From Bacteroidales bacterium (GTDB lineage: Bacteria > Bacteroidota > Bacteroidia > Bacteroidales > UBA10428), in the NCBI GenBank assembly GCA_016933335.1, contig JAFGBD010000074.1, forward strand, positions 22,353 through 86,352: a DNA stretch of 64,000 nt, read 5' to 3'. Numbering within the stretch: the first letter of the stretch is position 1; every line of letters begins with the position of its first letter. Under the pieces are notes generated by a model, which searched no databases, was not told the origin of the DNA, and saw only the letters and a program-made list of their open reading frames with translations. Below, in pieces: positions 53,277 to 63,613 of the stretch. Position numbers and translations under genes: made by a program.

Positions 53277-55634
53277 CTATTCGTAACGGAGTGCTTCTAC
53301 CGGATTCCTGCTTGCTAACCTGAAGCTTTGCCAGCTAACTGTTAAAAATGCAACCAATATTGCTGCCAGGCCGGCTGCCAGAAACACCCACCACTTTATT
53401 TGCGTATGATAGGCGAAGTTCTGAAGCCATTTATTCATGGCATACCAGGCAACCGGACTGGCCAGTAAAATTGAAATCATTACCCATAACAGAAACTCTT
53501 TTGACAGCAACGTGAAAATTTCATACTTTCCAGCCCCGTTTGTTTTTCTGATACCCACCTCTTTTCGGCGGCGTTCTATGATATAGGACGATAATCCTAT
53601 CAGTCCGAGACATGATATAATAATTGCCAGTAAAGAGAAATAGTTGAATATTTTTTGCATTCGTCTTTCTGCGCGATAAAGATTGTCATACTCCCTGTCA
53701 AGGAAATTGAAGTATAGGGGTGAGTCAGGATCCAGCTTTTTAGCTGTCTTTTCGATGTAATCCACTGTGGCCGTTATATGATCAGGATTCATGCGGATGA
53801 AGCAAACATAATACTGATCAGGATTCATATACATCACAAGTGGTTCAATTTTATTATGTACGGATTTAAAATGAAAATTTTTAACCACTCCGATAATTTT
53901 TGTTTTATCTTCCCATGCTGACAATGTTTTACCGATCGGTTCTTTAAAACCTATTATCTCCGCAGCCTTTTCATTGATAATTGTGGATGATGAGTCAGAA
54001 GGATAATCCGCTGAAAAAAAACGTCCCTCTGATAATTCAAGTTCAAAAGTCCTGATATATCCTTCATCCACGTTTACCATATGAAACAAGATATTATCAT
54101 CCGGATTTTTACCCTCCCAACCAAAACCATCCGTAGAGTTTATGATATATGTAGGCAGTTGATTGGAAAAGCATGCACTTTGGATATCAGTATTTTTAAG
54201 TAGCTCATTCTTCAGTGTATTTCTTTTTTGTCTGAGTTCGGGTCCGACATAAAAGTAGCCGATGTTATCCTTGTTCAATCCGAGTTTTTTGTTTTGCATA
54301 TACCGCAGTTGGCTGCCAATAATCATCGTACAGATAATAAGAAAAACAGAAAGAGAAAACTGAACAATCACCAGCACGCGTCGAAGTCCGCTATTACCGG
54401 GATTTTTATTGAGTACTCCTTTAAGCACATTTACAGGTTTGAAAGCAGACAAGTAGAATGCCGGGTAACTGCCTGCCAGCAGTCCGGTAAAAATAACAAG
54501 CGCCAGCAGGCAGACATATAAATGCAAACTCCGGTAATTTATATCCAGTTGTTTTCCAGCAAGCTGATTGAATGTTGGTAATAAAATCTCTACCAGTATC
54601 ATGGCGATGATATGGGCAACAAATGCAATTAAAATGGTTTCTCCGATAAACTGAGTGATCAGTTTTCTTTTTCCGGCACCGGCAACCTTGCGCAGTCCAA
54701 TTTCTTTAGCTCTCCTGGCCGACTGGGCAGTAGAGAGGTTCATAAAATTGATGCATGCTATTAAAAGAACGAATATCGCTACTATGCTGAAGATTCTGAC
54801 ATAGGCAATATCACCGTGACCTCCCAGATCAGCTGCAAATTTTCCGGAAGAATAAAGATGAATTTTTTTTACATTCTGAAGAAAGATTTCAGTTGTGGAA
54901 CCTTCATGATATTTTTTACACTGGTCTTTTATTTTCTCATTGACTTTTTTACTGTCAGCATCCTTCTGAAGCTGAACATAAGTGTAATGTGAATTATTAC
55001 CCCAGTCATTGATATCGGTTCCTGTTTCTTTCAGATAAATGAAAGGCATAAGGAAATTAAAATCCAGATGGCTGTTCCGGCGTGGTTTTTTTATCACGCC
55101 CGTCACTTTAATCAGGTGCCCTTTATTAATATCTAATGTACTTCCAATGGGATCTTCCAATCCAAAATATTTTTCTGCCATCTCTTCAGTAAGTATCACT
55201 GAATGGGGTTCAACAAGTGCAGTTTGAATATCCCCCTTAATAAACTGAATACTGAACATCTCTAAAAAGTCCTGGTCAACATTCTCAAACCTTTCAGTGA
55301 TGTAGCCATCATCTTTTTGTACAAGCCAGTAATTTGACTTGTACCTTGCTGCCCTGATGATTTCAGGAAAATCTTCTTTCAGCGCAGGGGCTAATCCGCT
55401 GGGTGTTACAGCCACAGGGAATATTTCTTCTCCGGCATAATGCTGGTTTTCAAGCACACGATACAGATCACCGGCATTTTCATAAAACTTATCATAACTG
55501 ATTTCATCCTGTACCCAAAGAAGTATCAGAAACGTACAGGTCATACCGATGGCAAGGCCGCTGATATTTATGAATGAATATGCCGGAAACCGTCTGATAT
55601 TACGAAATATTATTTTAAGATAGTTGATGATCAT
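53277..55634 (-). CDS. ABC transporter permease, MacB/FtsX type (two FtsX modules)
   Basis: 'FINISGLAIGMTCTFLILLWVQDE', 'NFMNLSTAQSARRAKEIGLRKVAGAGKRKLI', second 'RRRKEVGIRKTNGAGKYEIF'. Confidence 0.93.
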   Translation of the reverse strand: MIINYLKIIFRNIRRFPAYSFINISGLAIGMTCTFLILLWVQDEISYDKFYENAGDLYRVLENQHYAGEEIFPVAVTPSGLAPALKEDFPEIIRAARYKSNYWLVQKDDGYITERFENVDQDFLEMFSIQFIKGDIQTALVEPHSVILTEEMAEKYFGLEDPIGSTLDINKGHLIKVTGVIKKPRRNSHLDFNFLMPFIYLKETGTDINDWGNNSHYTYVQLQKDADSKKVNEKIKDQCKKYHEGSTTEIFLQNVKKIHLYSSGKFAADLGGHGDIAYVRIFSIVAIFVLLIACINFMNLSTAQSARRAKEIGLRKVAGAGKRKLITQFIGETILIAFVAHIIAMILVEILLPTFNQLAGKQLDINYRSLHLYVCLLALVIFTGLLAGSYPAFYLSAFKPVNVLKGVLNKNPGNSGLRRVLVIVQFSLSVFLIICTMIIGSQLRYMQNKKLGLNKDNIGYFYVGPELRQKRNTLKNELLKNTDIQSACFSNQLPTYIINSTDGFGWEGKNPDDNILFHMVNVDEGYIRTFELELSEGRFFSADYPSDSSSTIINEKAAEIIGFKEPIGKTLSAWEDKTKIIGVVKNFHFKSVHNKIEPLVMYMNPDQYYVCFIRMNPDHITATVDYIEKTAKKLDPDSPLYFNFLDREYDNLYRAERRMQKIFNYFSLLAIIISCLGLIGLSSYIIERRRKEVGIRKTNGAGKYEIFTLLSKEFLLWVMISILLASPVAWYAMNKWLQNFAYHTQIKWWVFLAAGLAAILVAFLTVSWQSFRLASRNPVEALRYE

Positions 55635-55743
55635 TTGTTCGCTTTTTTACTGTAAATATCGTAAGGTTAAACAAGGAATACCATGGCAAATTTTTGATAC
55701 AGGCATGGCACTGAAATTGGTACTGAAATTACTTTTAAGAATA

Positions 55744-55758
55744 TGCAATACCCGTGCC
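55744..55758 (-). promoter_or_regulatory. Sigma-54 (-24/-12) promoter upstream of the ABC permease
   Basis: Minus strand AGGCACG-GGTA-TTGCA (plus TGCAATACCCGTGCCT); GG-N10-GC spacing exact; one mismatch to TGGCACG-N4-TTGCA. Confidence 0.72.
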
Positions 55759-55800
55759 TAAAAATATTGTATATTGTATATCAGATAATTAAGATTGTTC

Positions 55801-55840
55801 TTTAGACATCATGGTTGTTTATATGTCTAAAATTTGGACA
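55801..55840. promoter_or_regulatory. Upstream activating dyad array (TTTAGACAT ... ATGTCTAAA, plus TTTGGACA)
   Basis: 9-bp perfect inverted repeat 55801-55809/55823-55831 and a third half-site 55833-55840, between divergent genes. Confidence 0.6.
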
Positions 55841-55944
55841 ATTGAAAGCTAAATTTTGTACATTTAACCGTTATTTAGTCATTGTCAATCTTTGCTTTCA
55901 ATGACTTAAAGCAGGCGGATTTGCGATAAACAAATTTCATTGTC

Positions 55945-57309
55945 ATGAGATCCAGTATACTAATAATTGACGATCATAAATCTGTACTGAAAGCGCTTGC
56001 GCAGTTACTTGAACAGGAATTTGATGAGGTCACGGCTATTGCCAATCCCAACCAGATACCCAGTCTGGTTAAAGAAGATAGTTTTGATGTCGTATTGCTC
56101 GACATGAATTTTTCTGCGGGGATCAACACGGGGAACGAAGGGATATACTGGCTAAGCCGTATATTGAAGATTGATCCCCTTGCAGTCGTAGTGATGATAA
56201 CCGCATATGGGGATGTTGAACTGGCTGTAAAAGCTATGAAAGAGGGAGCTACTGACTTTGTGATGAAACCATGGGACAATCAGAGGCTGATTGCTACGAT
56301 TCAGTCTGCATACAAACTAAGGAAATCGAAAATTGAGATAAAAAATTATCAGGAAAAACAATCACATCTCATTGAAGAGATTGACAAACCTTTCTGCCGG
56401 CCCATTGGCAAGTCGCCTGTATTTTTAAAAATTTTGAACGAGGCCGGAAAAGTTGCCGGAACCGACGCCAATGTTCTCATACTTGGTGAAAACGGAACCG
56501 GGAAAGAACTAATTGCCCGCGAGATCCACAGGCAATCCGGAAGATCGCGACAACTTCTGGTTAATGTAGACATGGGATCAATAACAGAGACACTGTTTGA
56601 AAGCGAAATGTTCGGCCATGTCAGGGGAGCATTTACTGATGCCAAAACTGACAAGGCAGGAAGATTCGAAATAGCTTCGGGCGGCACACTATTTCTCGAT
56701 GAAATTGGAAACCTATCCCTTTCTATGCAGGCAAAGTTGTTGACAGCCATAAATAACAGGGAAATAATCAAGGTCGGTGCCACCAGGCCATTACCTGTTG
56801 ATATCAGGCTCATTTGTGCCACCAACAGAGACCTGAAAAGCATGGTAACCAGTGATCTCTTCCGTGAAGATTTGTATTACCGTATCAATACAATCGAAAT
56901 TACACTGCCGCCACTGAGGGAAAGGACAGAAGATATTGAATTGCTGGCCGGACATTTTCTTCTGGAATATGCTTTAAAGTATAATAAACCAATGTTGAGA
57001 TTCAGTCCAAAAGCCGTGAATAAGCTGCAAAAGCATTATTGGCCGGGTAATATAAGGGAATTAAGACATACTGTGGAAAAAGCAGTTATTTTAACAGAAT
57101 CGGATATCATCCGTCCGGAGGATTTTTTATTGTCAACACAATCAAGGCAGCCACTTCTTTCCACAAAACCGATTTCCCTGGCAGAGATGGAAAAACAGGC
57201 CATCATCAAATCACTGGAAAATAATCGTGGAAATGTTCTGAAAGCAGCTAAAGAGCTGGGACTGGCCAGGCAGACATTGTATAATAAAATGGGGAAATAT
57301 AATCTTTGA
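55945..57309 (+). CDS. Sigma-54-dependent response regulator (REC-AAA+-Fis)
   Basis: REC 'DVVLLDMNF'; 'GENGTGKELIAREIH', 'FGHVRGAFTDAKTDKAGRFE'; Fis HTH 'NVLKAAKELGLARQTLYNKM'. Confidence 0.96.
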   Translation: MRSSILIIDDHKSVLKALAQLLEQEFDEVTAIANPNQIPSLVKEDSFDVVLLDMNFSAGINTGNEGIYWLSRILKIDPLAVVVMITAYGDVELAVKAMKEGATDFVMKPWDNQRLIATIQSAYKLRKSKIEIKNYQEKQSHLIEEIDKPFCRPIGKSPVFLKILNEAGKVAGTDANVLILGENGTGKELIAREIHRQSGRSRQLLVNVDMGSITETLFESEMFGHVRGAFTDAKTDKAGRFEIASGGTLFLDEIGNLSLSMQAKLLTAINNREIIKVGATRPLPVDIRLICATNRDLKSMVTSDLFREDLYYRINTIEITLPPLRERTEDIELLAGHFLLEYALKYNKPMLRFSPKAVNKLQKHYWPGNIRELRHTVEKAVILTESDIIRPEDFLLSTQSRQPLLSTKPISLAEMEKQAIIKSLENNRGNVLKAAKELGLARQTLYNKMGKYNL

Positions 57310-57361
57310 GTCAGGCTGTCAGAATTTATATCATTGCAGAAGACTATCAAACCACATCAAA

Positions 57362-58720
57362 ATGATCCTCAAAAAATATTACATAAACATTACCATCCGT
57401 GTAGCACTGATAGTGATAACATGTTATTCCTTTTCACTGTTCCTGCAGAAAATCGGTGAAGAATATTATTATACAGTTGCAGGCATCGCTTTTCTTATCA
57501 TTTTACAGGGAGTATTGATGGTGAAGTATTTAAACAGGATAAACCGCGATCTGGCCCTGTTTCTCAATGCAGTTAGAAACCACGATTCTTCTCTCGTATT
57601 TCCGCCTTTAGCAAAAAACAGATCTTATAAGGAATTGCAAAACGGTTTGAACGATGTTAATAAGATCATACAGCAAATCAAAACCGACAATGAAAAGAAA
57701 AGTATGTATTTAAGAAATGTCATCGATCATGTGGATGTCGGATTACTTGCTTTTAACCAGGATGGTGATATTGAATTTTTCAATCATGCCGCATCAATCA
57801 TAACAGGAGTTCAGCAGATAAAGAATATTCATGATTTTGGAAAATGGAATCAGGATTTTCTAAATACACTTTGCTCAATCAAGCCCGGTGAAACTAAAGT
57901 ACTAAAAACCTCCTTCAGCCAAAATCAATATGATCTAGCCGTAAAAGCCAGTATGTACAGATTTGAGGAACAGGAAATAAAACTATTATCTTTTCAGAAT
58001 ATTAAATATGAACTTGAAAGGAGAGAACTGGAATCCTGGCAAAAATTAATCCGTGTGCTCAACCATGAGATCATGAATTCCCTCAGCCCGGTTATATCAC
58101 TGACCAAAACCCTGATAGACTATTTTAAAAATTGCGATAATTCAACAAAACCGATGACAGCCATTAATGAAAAAATCGTTCAGAAAACGTTAAACGGTTT
58201 GTCTACCATTGAAGAAACAGGGACAGGCCTGATCGAGTTTGTAAATCACTACCGTTCCATTACTTCATTACCAAAACCAATCCTGAAAAAGGAAAGGGCA
58301 GATGTGTTATTTCGAAATATACTGACCTTGCTGAATGAACAGGTGAAATCAGAAAAAATTGACATAAAAACAGAAATTATTCCGGACGATTTAGTGATTG
58401 CTGCTGATATCAACCAGCTGTCCCAGGTAATCATTAACCTCATTTTTAATTCGATTGAGGCATTAAAAGATACAGACATGGGAATGATTAAGCTCAGTTC
58501 CTTTAAAGATGAAAGTGGAAGGATTATCATCGAAATTATGGACAACGGCCCGGGTATTTCTTCTGAGATAATTGAAGATATTTTTATACCCTTTTTTACC
58601 ACAAAAGAAAATGGATCAGGCATTGGCTTAAGCCTGGCCAGACAGATCATGAGATTGCACAACGGAACAATTCATGTCCGATCCCTGCCCCGAGAGACCA
58701 TATTTACCTTAAAGTTTTAA
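57362..58720 (+). CDS. Sensor histidine kinase (membrane, PAS-like, HisKA/HATPase)
   Basis: Two N-terminal TMs; H-box 'LNHEIMNSLSPVISLTKTL'; 'IIEIMDNGPGIS', 'FFTTKENGSGIGLSLARQIM'. Confidence 0.94.
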   Translation: MILKKYYINITIRVALIVITCYSFSLFLQKIGEEYYYTVAGIAFLIILQGVLMVKYLNRINRDLALFLNAVRNHDSSLVFPPLAKNRSYKELQNGLNDVNKIIQQIKTDNEKKSMYLRNVIDHVDVGLLAFNQDGDIEFFNHAASIITGVQQIKNIHDFGKWNQDFLNTLCSIKPGETKVLKTSFSQNQYDLAVKASMYRFEEQEIKLLSFQNIKYELERRELESWQKLIRVLNHEIMNSLSPVISLTKTLIDYFKNCDNSTKPMTAINEKIVQKTLNGLSTIEETGTGLIEFVNHYRSITSLPKPILKKERADVLFRNILTLLNEQVKSEKIDIKTEIIPDDLVIAADINQLSQVIINLIFNSIEALKDTDMGMIKLSSFKDESGRIIIEIMDNGPGISSEIIEDIFIPFFTTKENGSGIGLSLARQIMRLHNGTIHVRSLPRETIFTLKF

Positions 58721-58841
58721 AGTGTATTATGCGATATGTTCTTTGCCTGCCTTCCTGAATACCCTGCTCAGCAATATTCCCGATACAGGAGGAGTGTTAA
58801 TGGCAATGCCGGATGGCAGTGTTCAAGTGCATAAAAAGCAG

Positions 58842-61232
58842 TCAGAAAGTTATCCGGTACAGGATATCAGGAGTCATACCAAATCCGAGCTTTTTTAATT
58901 TGCCGGTTTCCGGATCGTATCTGATATCAAAAGGATTCCTGCGGTTAGTCAGGTTACGGATGTCAATTGCAATTTCCTGGGTTGATCGTTTTCCGCTGAA
59001 CTTCATTCCTGCTCTTAGATCTATACTGAAATATGCCGGTAGCTGTTCCGAAAAGGGATTGCTGAGATCGCAGACGGTTGAACCAGCTTCTGCTGAAGCA
59101 TTTAAATCGACAGGAGTATACCGCATGCCGCCTGCCCGGTTGATCTTAACATCGATCAATAGTTTTTTGATGAACCTGGCATTGCTTTTTCCCATGCCAA
59201 GCTGAAACTCTTTACCTCCAAGAATATTGAAGACATAATGACTGTTAAAAGCTGTATTTCTCAGTATGCCGTCACTACCACGGTATTTCGACTGGTAAAG
59301 AGACAGGGTGGTGAGATAATAGGTGCCGTGATTCATAAACTTCTCGGCAGTGAGCTCAATCCCATAGTTATAACCGGTACCATTATTTACAAGTGCACCG
59401 ACATTATCGATGATGTAGGATCGGCGGTTCAGCACCGAGTAGGTGCCGGAATCCTTTTCAACGGCGGCACTGGTAATGTATTGATAATAGATCTCAGCTT
59501 TAATGCGTGTCTTTCCTGAAAATATTTTATCATATCCGGCCACGAAGTGATGACTTTTTATAAAATCCAGCGCTTTGTTGGGAGTGCTGTATGTATGGTT
59601 ATCAATCAAAACCTTCTGGTTAACCAGATCGATTGGTGCAGCCATTGAATGCAGTCCGTATCCGATATTCAGGGTATTTCCGGGTAAAAATTCCCAGCTG
59701 AAACCGGCACGTGGTTCAACCGACCAGTTGCTGTTCGGGGTTTGAAAAAGGGAGCTGATGCCAATATTAAGCTGCATCCTGCTGTTGAACCTGTGCCTGA
59801 GCTGGACATAGGGCTGCCAAAGCATGTCTGCACCATCATGATTTCTTAAAACGCGGTGTTGTTGGATTCCTCCGTCGTAGATACTGTCCAGCAGGCTGAA
59901 AAACTTTTTCTCTATGGTTATTCCGGTTCGCATGGTGGTTTTGCTGCTGAGTTTCTTATTGAGGTAAAATCTGGCCATCAGTCTGGTACGTTGAAAATCG
60001 GAATAGTATTGCAGTGTGGGCTGCCTGTTTTCCGTGCTTAACGAATCCCATGAATTGAAGTTCCGGATGGTGGAAGCTGAGAGGATCAATTTCGTATAAG
60101 CAGTGGTTCCGATTGTAAAGGAGTGTGACAGACCGATTGTCCCGCTGCAGTTACTGTTCTCCAGGTCCATCTCATAATCTGATTCATAAGGCATCTGTTG
60201 CCTGGACTCTGTAGTATCCCTAGTGCTTTCAAGCATCTTGATCCTGCTGATCCCTCCCAGTCCAAACAGCGATATAGTCCCGTATTTCCGTCCGGGGAAA
60301 TTCAACTTAAAGGAAAGATCCTGGTAATCCGGTGTCGCAGAACCCATCACATTAAATCCTAACCTGCTGAGTGCTTTCAGGGATGAATACCGGTAATTGA
60401 CCAGATAAGATGAGCCTGTTTTCGCTGAGATCGGACCCTCGGCCCCGAATTCATAGCTGATAAGTCCTGCCTGTACAAGAAACTCATGTTTTTCATTGTT
60501 GCCGTTCCTCATATGCAGGTCAAAAATCCCGGAAATGGCATTGGCATATTCAGCCGGGAAAGCTCCGGTCAGGAAATCGGAATTGGAAAGCACATTGTTG
60601 TTCAGCATGCTGACAGGACCGCCGGTGGTGCTGCCATCACCAAAATGGCTCGGATTCGGTATATCAGCCCCGTCGAGCCTGAATACCAAACCAAAGGGCG
60701 AATTACCCCGTATGATGATTTCGTTGGTTGTTTCTGCAAGCATTTTAACACCGGCTAAGTTCATTGCCATGCGTGAAACATCATTGCCCGATCCGGCATA
60801 GCGCTGTGATTCCTCAACGGCAAAAGTGCGTGCGCTGATGGCGGCAAATGTGTTTAAGGTTTTTTCTTTCCTGTCAGATAACCTGATGGTGACTTCATCG
60901 ATCTGAATGGTGCTTTCTACGAGTTCAGCATATACCACCATTTCTTTTCCCATGATCACATCGAGGTTATTGATATTCATGGACTCATAACCAACTGAGC
61001 TTATCCGTAGAGAAACCCGTCCGACCGGGACCTTTTCAAATCTGAAATATCCGTTTTCATCTGAGATGACTCCTTTGTTAATGGCTGTACCTGTCAGGGT
61101 AATGGTAGCAAAAGGAACCGGGGCATGTGATTCTTTGTCAATAACACTTCCCCTGACTGTCTGGTGGTATTCCTGCGCATTCAGGACACATGACAGGATG
61201 CATGCCAATGAAATAGTAAGCTGTTTCTTCAT
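58842..61232 (-). CDS. TonB-dependent receptor with N-terminal carboxypeptidase-regulatory-like domain
   Basis: 'VRGSVIDKESHAPVPFATITLTGTAINKGVISDENGYFRFEKVPVGRVSLRISSVGY', plug 'RMAMNLAGVKMLAETTNEIIIRGNSPFGLVFRLDG'; start trimmed to M61. Confidence 0.9.
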   Translation of the reverse strand: MKKQLTISLACILSCVLNAQEYHQTVRGSVIDKESHAPVPFATITLTGTAINKGVISDENGYFRFEKVPVGRVSLRISSVGYESMNINNLDVIMGKEMVVYAELVESTIQIDEVTIRLSDRKEKTLNTFAAISARTFAVEESQRYAGSGNDVSRMAMNLAGVKMLAETTNEIIIRGNSPFGLVFRLDGADIPNPSHFGDGSTTGGPVSMLNNNVLSNSDFLTGAFPAEYANAISGIFDLHMRNGNNEKHEFLVQAGLISYEFGAEGPISAKTGSSYLVNYRYSSLKALSRLGFNVMGSATPDYQDLSFKLNFPGRKYGTISLFGLGGISRIKMLESTRDTTESRQQMPYESDYEMDLENSNCSGTIGLSHSFTIGTTAYTKLILSASTIRNFNSWDSLSTENRQPTLQYYSDFQRTRLMARFYLNKKLSSKTTMRTGITIEKKFFSLLDSIYDGGIQQHRVLRNHDGADMLWQPYVQLRHRFNSRMQLNIGISSLFQTPNSNWSVEPRAGFSWEFLPGNTLNIGYGLHSMAAPIDLVNQKVLIDNHTYSTPNKALDFIKSHHFVAGYDKIFSGKTRIKAEIYYQYITSAAVEKDSGTYSVLNRRSYIIDNVGALVNNGTGYNYGIELTAEKFMNHGTYYLTTLSLYQSKYRGSDGILRNTAFNSHYVFNILGGKEFQLGMGKSNARFIKKLLIDVKINRAGGMRYTPVDLNASAEAGSTVCDLSNPFSEQLPAYFSIDLRAGMKFSGKRSTQEIAIDIRNLTNRRNPFDIRYDPETGKLKKLGFGMTPDILYRITF

Positions 61233-61440
61233 TTTTTTTCCGGTTAACTGTTCATTTTCTCCTGACAAAATTCCGGAATTGATTAACATGCATCGCCCGG
61301 GAATGAAGGAACGGACATCTGTATCATTTTCAGATACTATAAAATACAGAATTACAATAATATAAGAAAGAGCAGCCGGGACAAGACAGCTGGTTCGAAA
61401 ATATTGGCGCACCGGTCACCTGATACCTGACTGGTTGAAA

Positions 61441-63234
61441 TTAATCCGGTTTTTTAAAATAATCAGTGGGTGTTTTGCCTGTTATTTTTTTGAAAAAAGC
61501 ATTGAAAGTGGTCTTGGAGTTAAAGCCACATTCATAGGCCAGCGAGAGCAGTGTATAGTTCCTGTATTTTTTTTCCCTGCTTAGTTTCAGGAAATGGTTC
61601 AGCCGGTAACTATTTATATAATCATAGAAATTTTTACCGGCATGTTCGTTTAAAACCTGTGACAAAAGATTCGGAGTGACATCAATTGATTCAGCCAGGT
61701 CAGAAAGGGTCAGTGTCTGGTTCAGCCAGGGCAGTGTCTTTTCCATGTAAGCACTTAATGTTTTCTCCGTTTCAATTGCCTGTTGCCGGCTGAGGTTTGA
61801 TTTTTTATATTTTTTCCTTTCTTCCTCCATCTTTACGTCTGGCCGGGTGAATCTGATCTTTTCTATGGCCTGTAAATACCTTGGATGGTTCCTCAATGGC
61901 TCCCACAGGTTATCGATCCGGATAAAGAGAAGAGGTGTTGAAACATGATTCAGGCCAAATTCAAGGTAATCCAGCGCTTTGCTTTCCTCTCCCAGCATGA
62001 GATAGATTGAACAGAAGAAGGCAGCATCAGGAACACTTGCCTGTGCTCTTTTTTTTAAATCATTCTCCATGATTTCAAGCTGCCTGTGGGCTTCATCCAT
62101 GTCGCCCCTGCTGGCATAATAATAACCTTTAAGCTCTGCAACAGATAAGGGTGAGTTCGGATCATTTTCCAGCATACGGATGACGGACAAGGCTTCATCA
62201 TATCTTTTCAGTTTGCATAGAGCCTCGACCTTTGTCAGATATTGTGCATACCAGTATGGACAGATGCTGATGTTTTTTTCGACATACTCCAGTGCTTTTA
62301 AGGGTTCGCCGGTAAGGTTATAAATCATTCCGATACATGCATTCACCTGATCCGACAACGGATCCAGCCTTTCTGCCTGGAACAGGCAGTCAAGTGCTTC
62401 TTCAATCCTGTTTAAAGCTGCAAGAATCAATCCCTTGTCAAGGAGCGCTGTCGGGTAGCTGGGTTTCAGCTTAAGCGCCTTGCTGATGTTTTTCAGTGCG
62501 AGCGGAATATCCCAGTCTATCCAGAAATTCCTCAGGGCAGCTGCTTCATACACTTCAGGAAGATCTTTATTCAGTGCCGTAACTTTTTCAATATAGTATT
62601 CCACTTTCTTCTGCGCAGTAGTGGGATTTGCAAATCCTGTTGATCCCAGCCAGACATAAACATTGCACAGTCCGATATAAGCTTTGATGAAATTTGGATC
62701 CAGGGCGATGGCTTTTTCAAAGTTTTCTATGATGTTCTTCCCCTGGTTAAAATCCCAGGTATTCAGCAAATATTTTCCCTTTAGATAGAAATCCAGGGCA
62801 TCGGTATTTTCGATGATGTAATCTGTGGTACTGACTTCGAGCCTGATTCCTGCATGTATTTTTTCGGCAATGATGGCTGCTATTTCATCCTGAACGATAA
62901 AAATATCTTTCAGCTCCCTGTCCCAGTTATCCGACCAGACATGATAGCCGTTGTCTGACCTGGTGAGCTGGGCCGCTATCCTGACGGTATTGCCCGATTT
63001 CCTGATGCTTCCTTCCAGGATCAGTGAAACATTCAGCTTTCTGCCGATTTCCTTGATATCGATGTGCTTGTTCTTGAAGGCAAATGAGGAAGTCCGGGCC
63101 GTGACATGCAGTCCTTCGATTTTTGAAAGGGCATTCAGAATTTCTTCGGTAATGCCATCGCTGAAATACTCGTTCTCTCTGTCGGAACTCATATTTACAA
63201 AGGGCAGTACCGCTATGCTGTATTTTGATCTCAA
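61441..63234 (-). CDS. TolB_N-like / TPR / AraC-type HTH regulator
   Basis: 'SIAVLPFVNMSSDRENEYFSDGITEEILNALSKI' N-domain; TPR array; C-terminal AraC HTH 'SLAYECGFNSKTTFNAFFKKITGKTPTDYFKK'. Confidence 0.88.
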   Translation of the reverse strand: MRSKYSIAVLPFVNMSSDRENEYFSDGITEEILNALSKIEGLHVTARTSSFAFKNKHIDIKEIGRKLNVSLILEGSIRKSGNTVRIAAQLTRSDNGYHVWSDNWDRELKDIFIVQDEIAAIIAEKIHAGIRLEVSTTDYIIENTDALDFYLKGKYLLNTWDFNQGKNIIENFEKAIALDPNFIKAYIGLCNVYVWLGSTGFANPTTAQKKVEYYIEKVTALNKDLPEVYEAAALRNFWIDWDIPLALKNISKALKLKPSYPTALLDKGLILAALNRIEEALDCLFQAERLDPLSDQVNACIGMIYNLTGEPLKALEYVEKNISICPYWYAQYLTKVEALCKLKRYDEALSVIRMLENDPNSPLSVAELKGYYYASRGDMDEAHRQLEIMENDLKKRAQASVPDAAFFCSIYLMLGEESKALDYLEFGLNHVSTPLLFIRIDNLWEPLRNHPRYLQAIEKIRFTRPDVKMEEERKKYKKSNLSRQQAIETEKTLSAYMEKTLPWLNQTLTLSDLAESIDVTPNLLSQVLNEHAGKNFYDYINSYRLNHFLKLSREKKYRNYTLLSLAYECGFNSKTTFNAFFKKITGKTPTDYFKKPD

Positions 63235-63613
63235 GATTTGACTGGTTGAGCAATGAACAAAAATATAAAATCATGAGATGAAAGAAGATATTTATTAAGT
63301 TTTTAATGGAATTTACTCTTGTTTGACAGATGGCTTCTTTCAGCTGATTGTATTCTTATGTTTTAAATGAATCAAATCATTGTTATCCGTTCAATTGCTT
63401 TTTAATAATCAATTCTGTTATTTATCAAATTTTATAAAATGTTTAATATATTATATTAATATGTTAATCAAGAAAAAATATTTAAAAATATAAAAAATTG
63501 TATATCAAATATATAAAATAAATTATTAATAAATATGTATAATAAATTAACAAATCAATTAAACAAAAATATAATAATAGTTGTTTATTTCTCGAACCAT
63601 AAAAAATAATATT

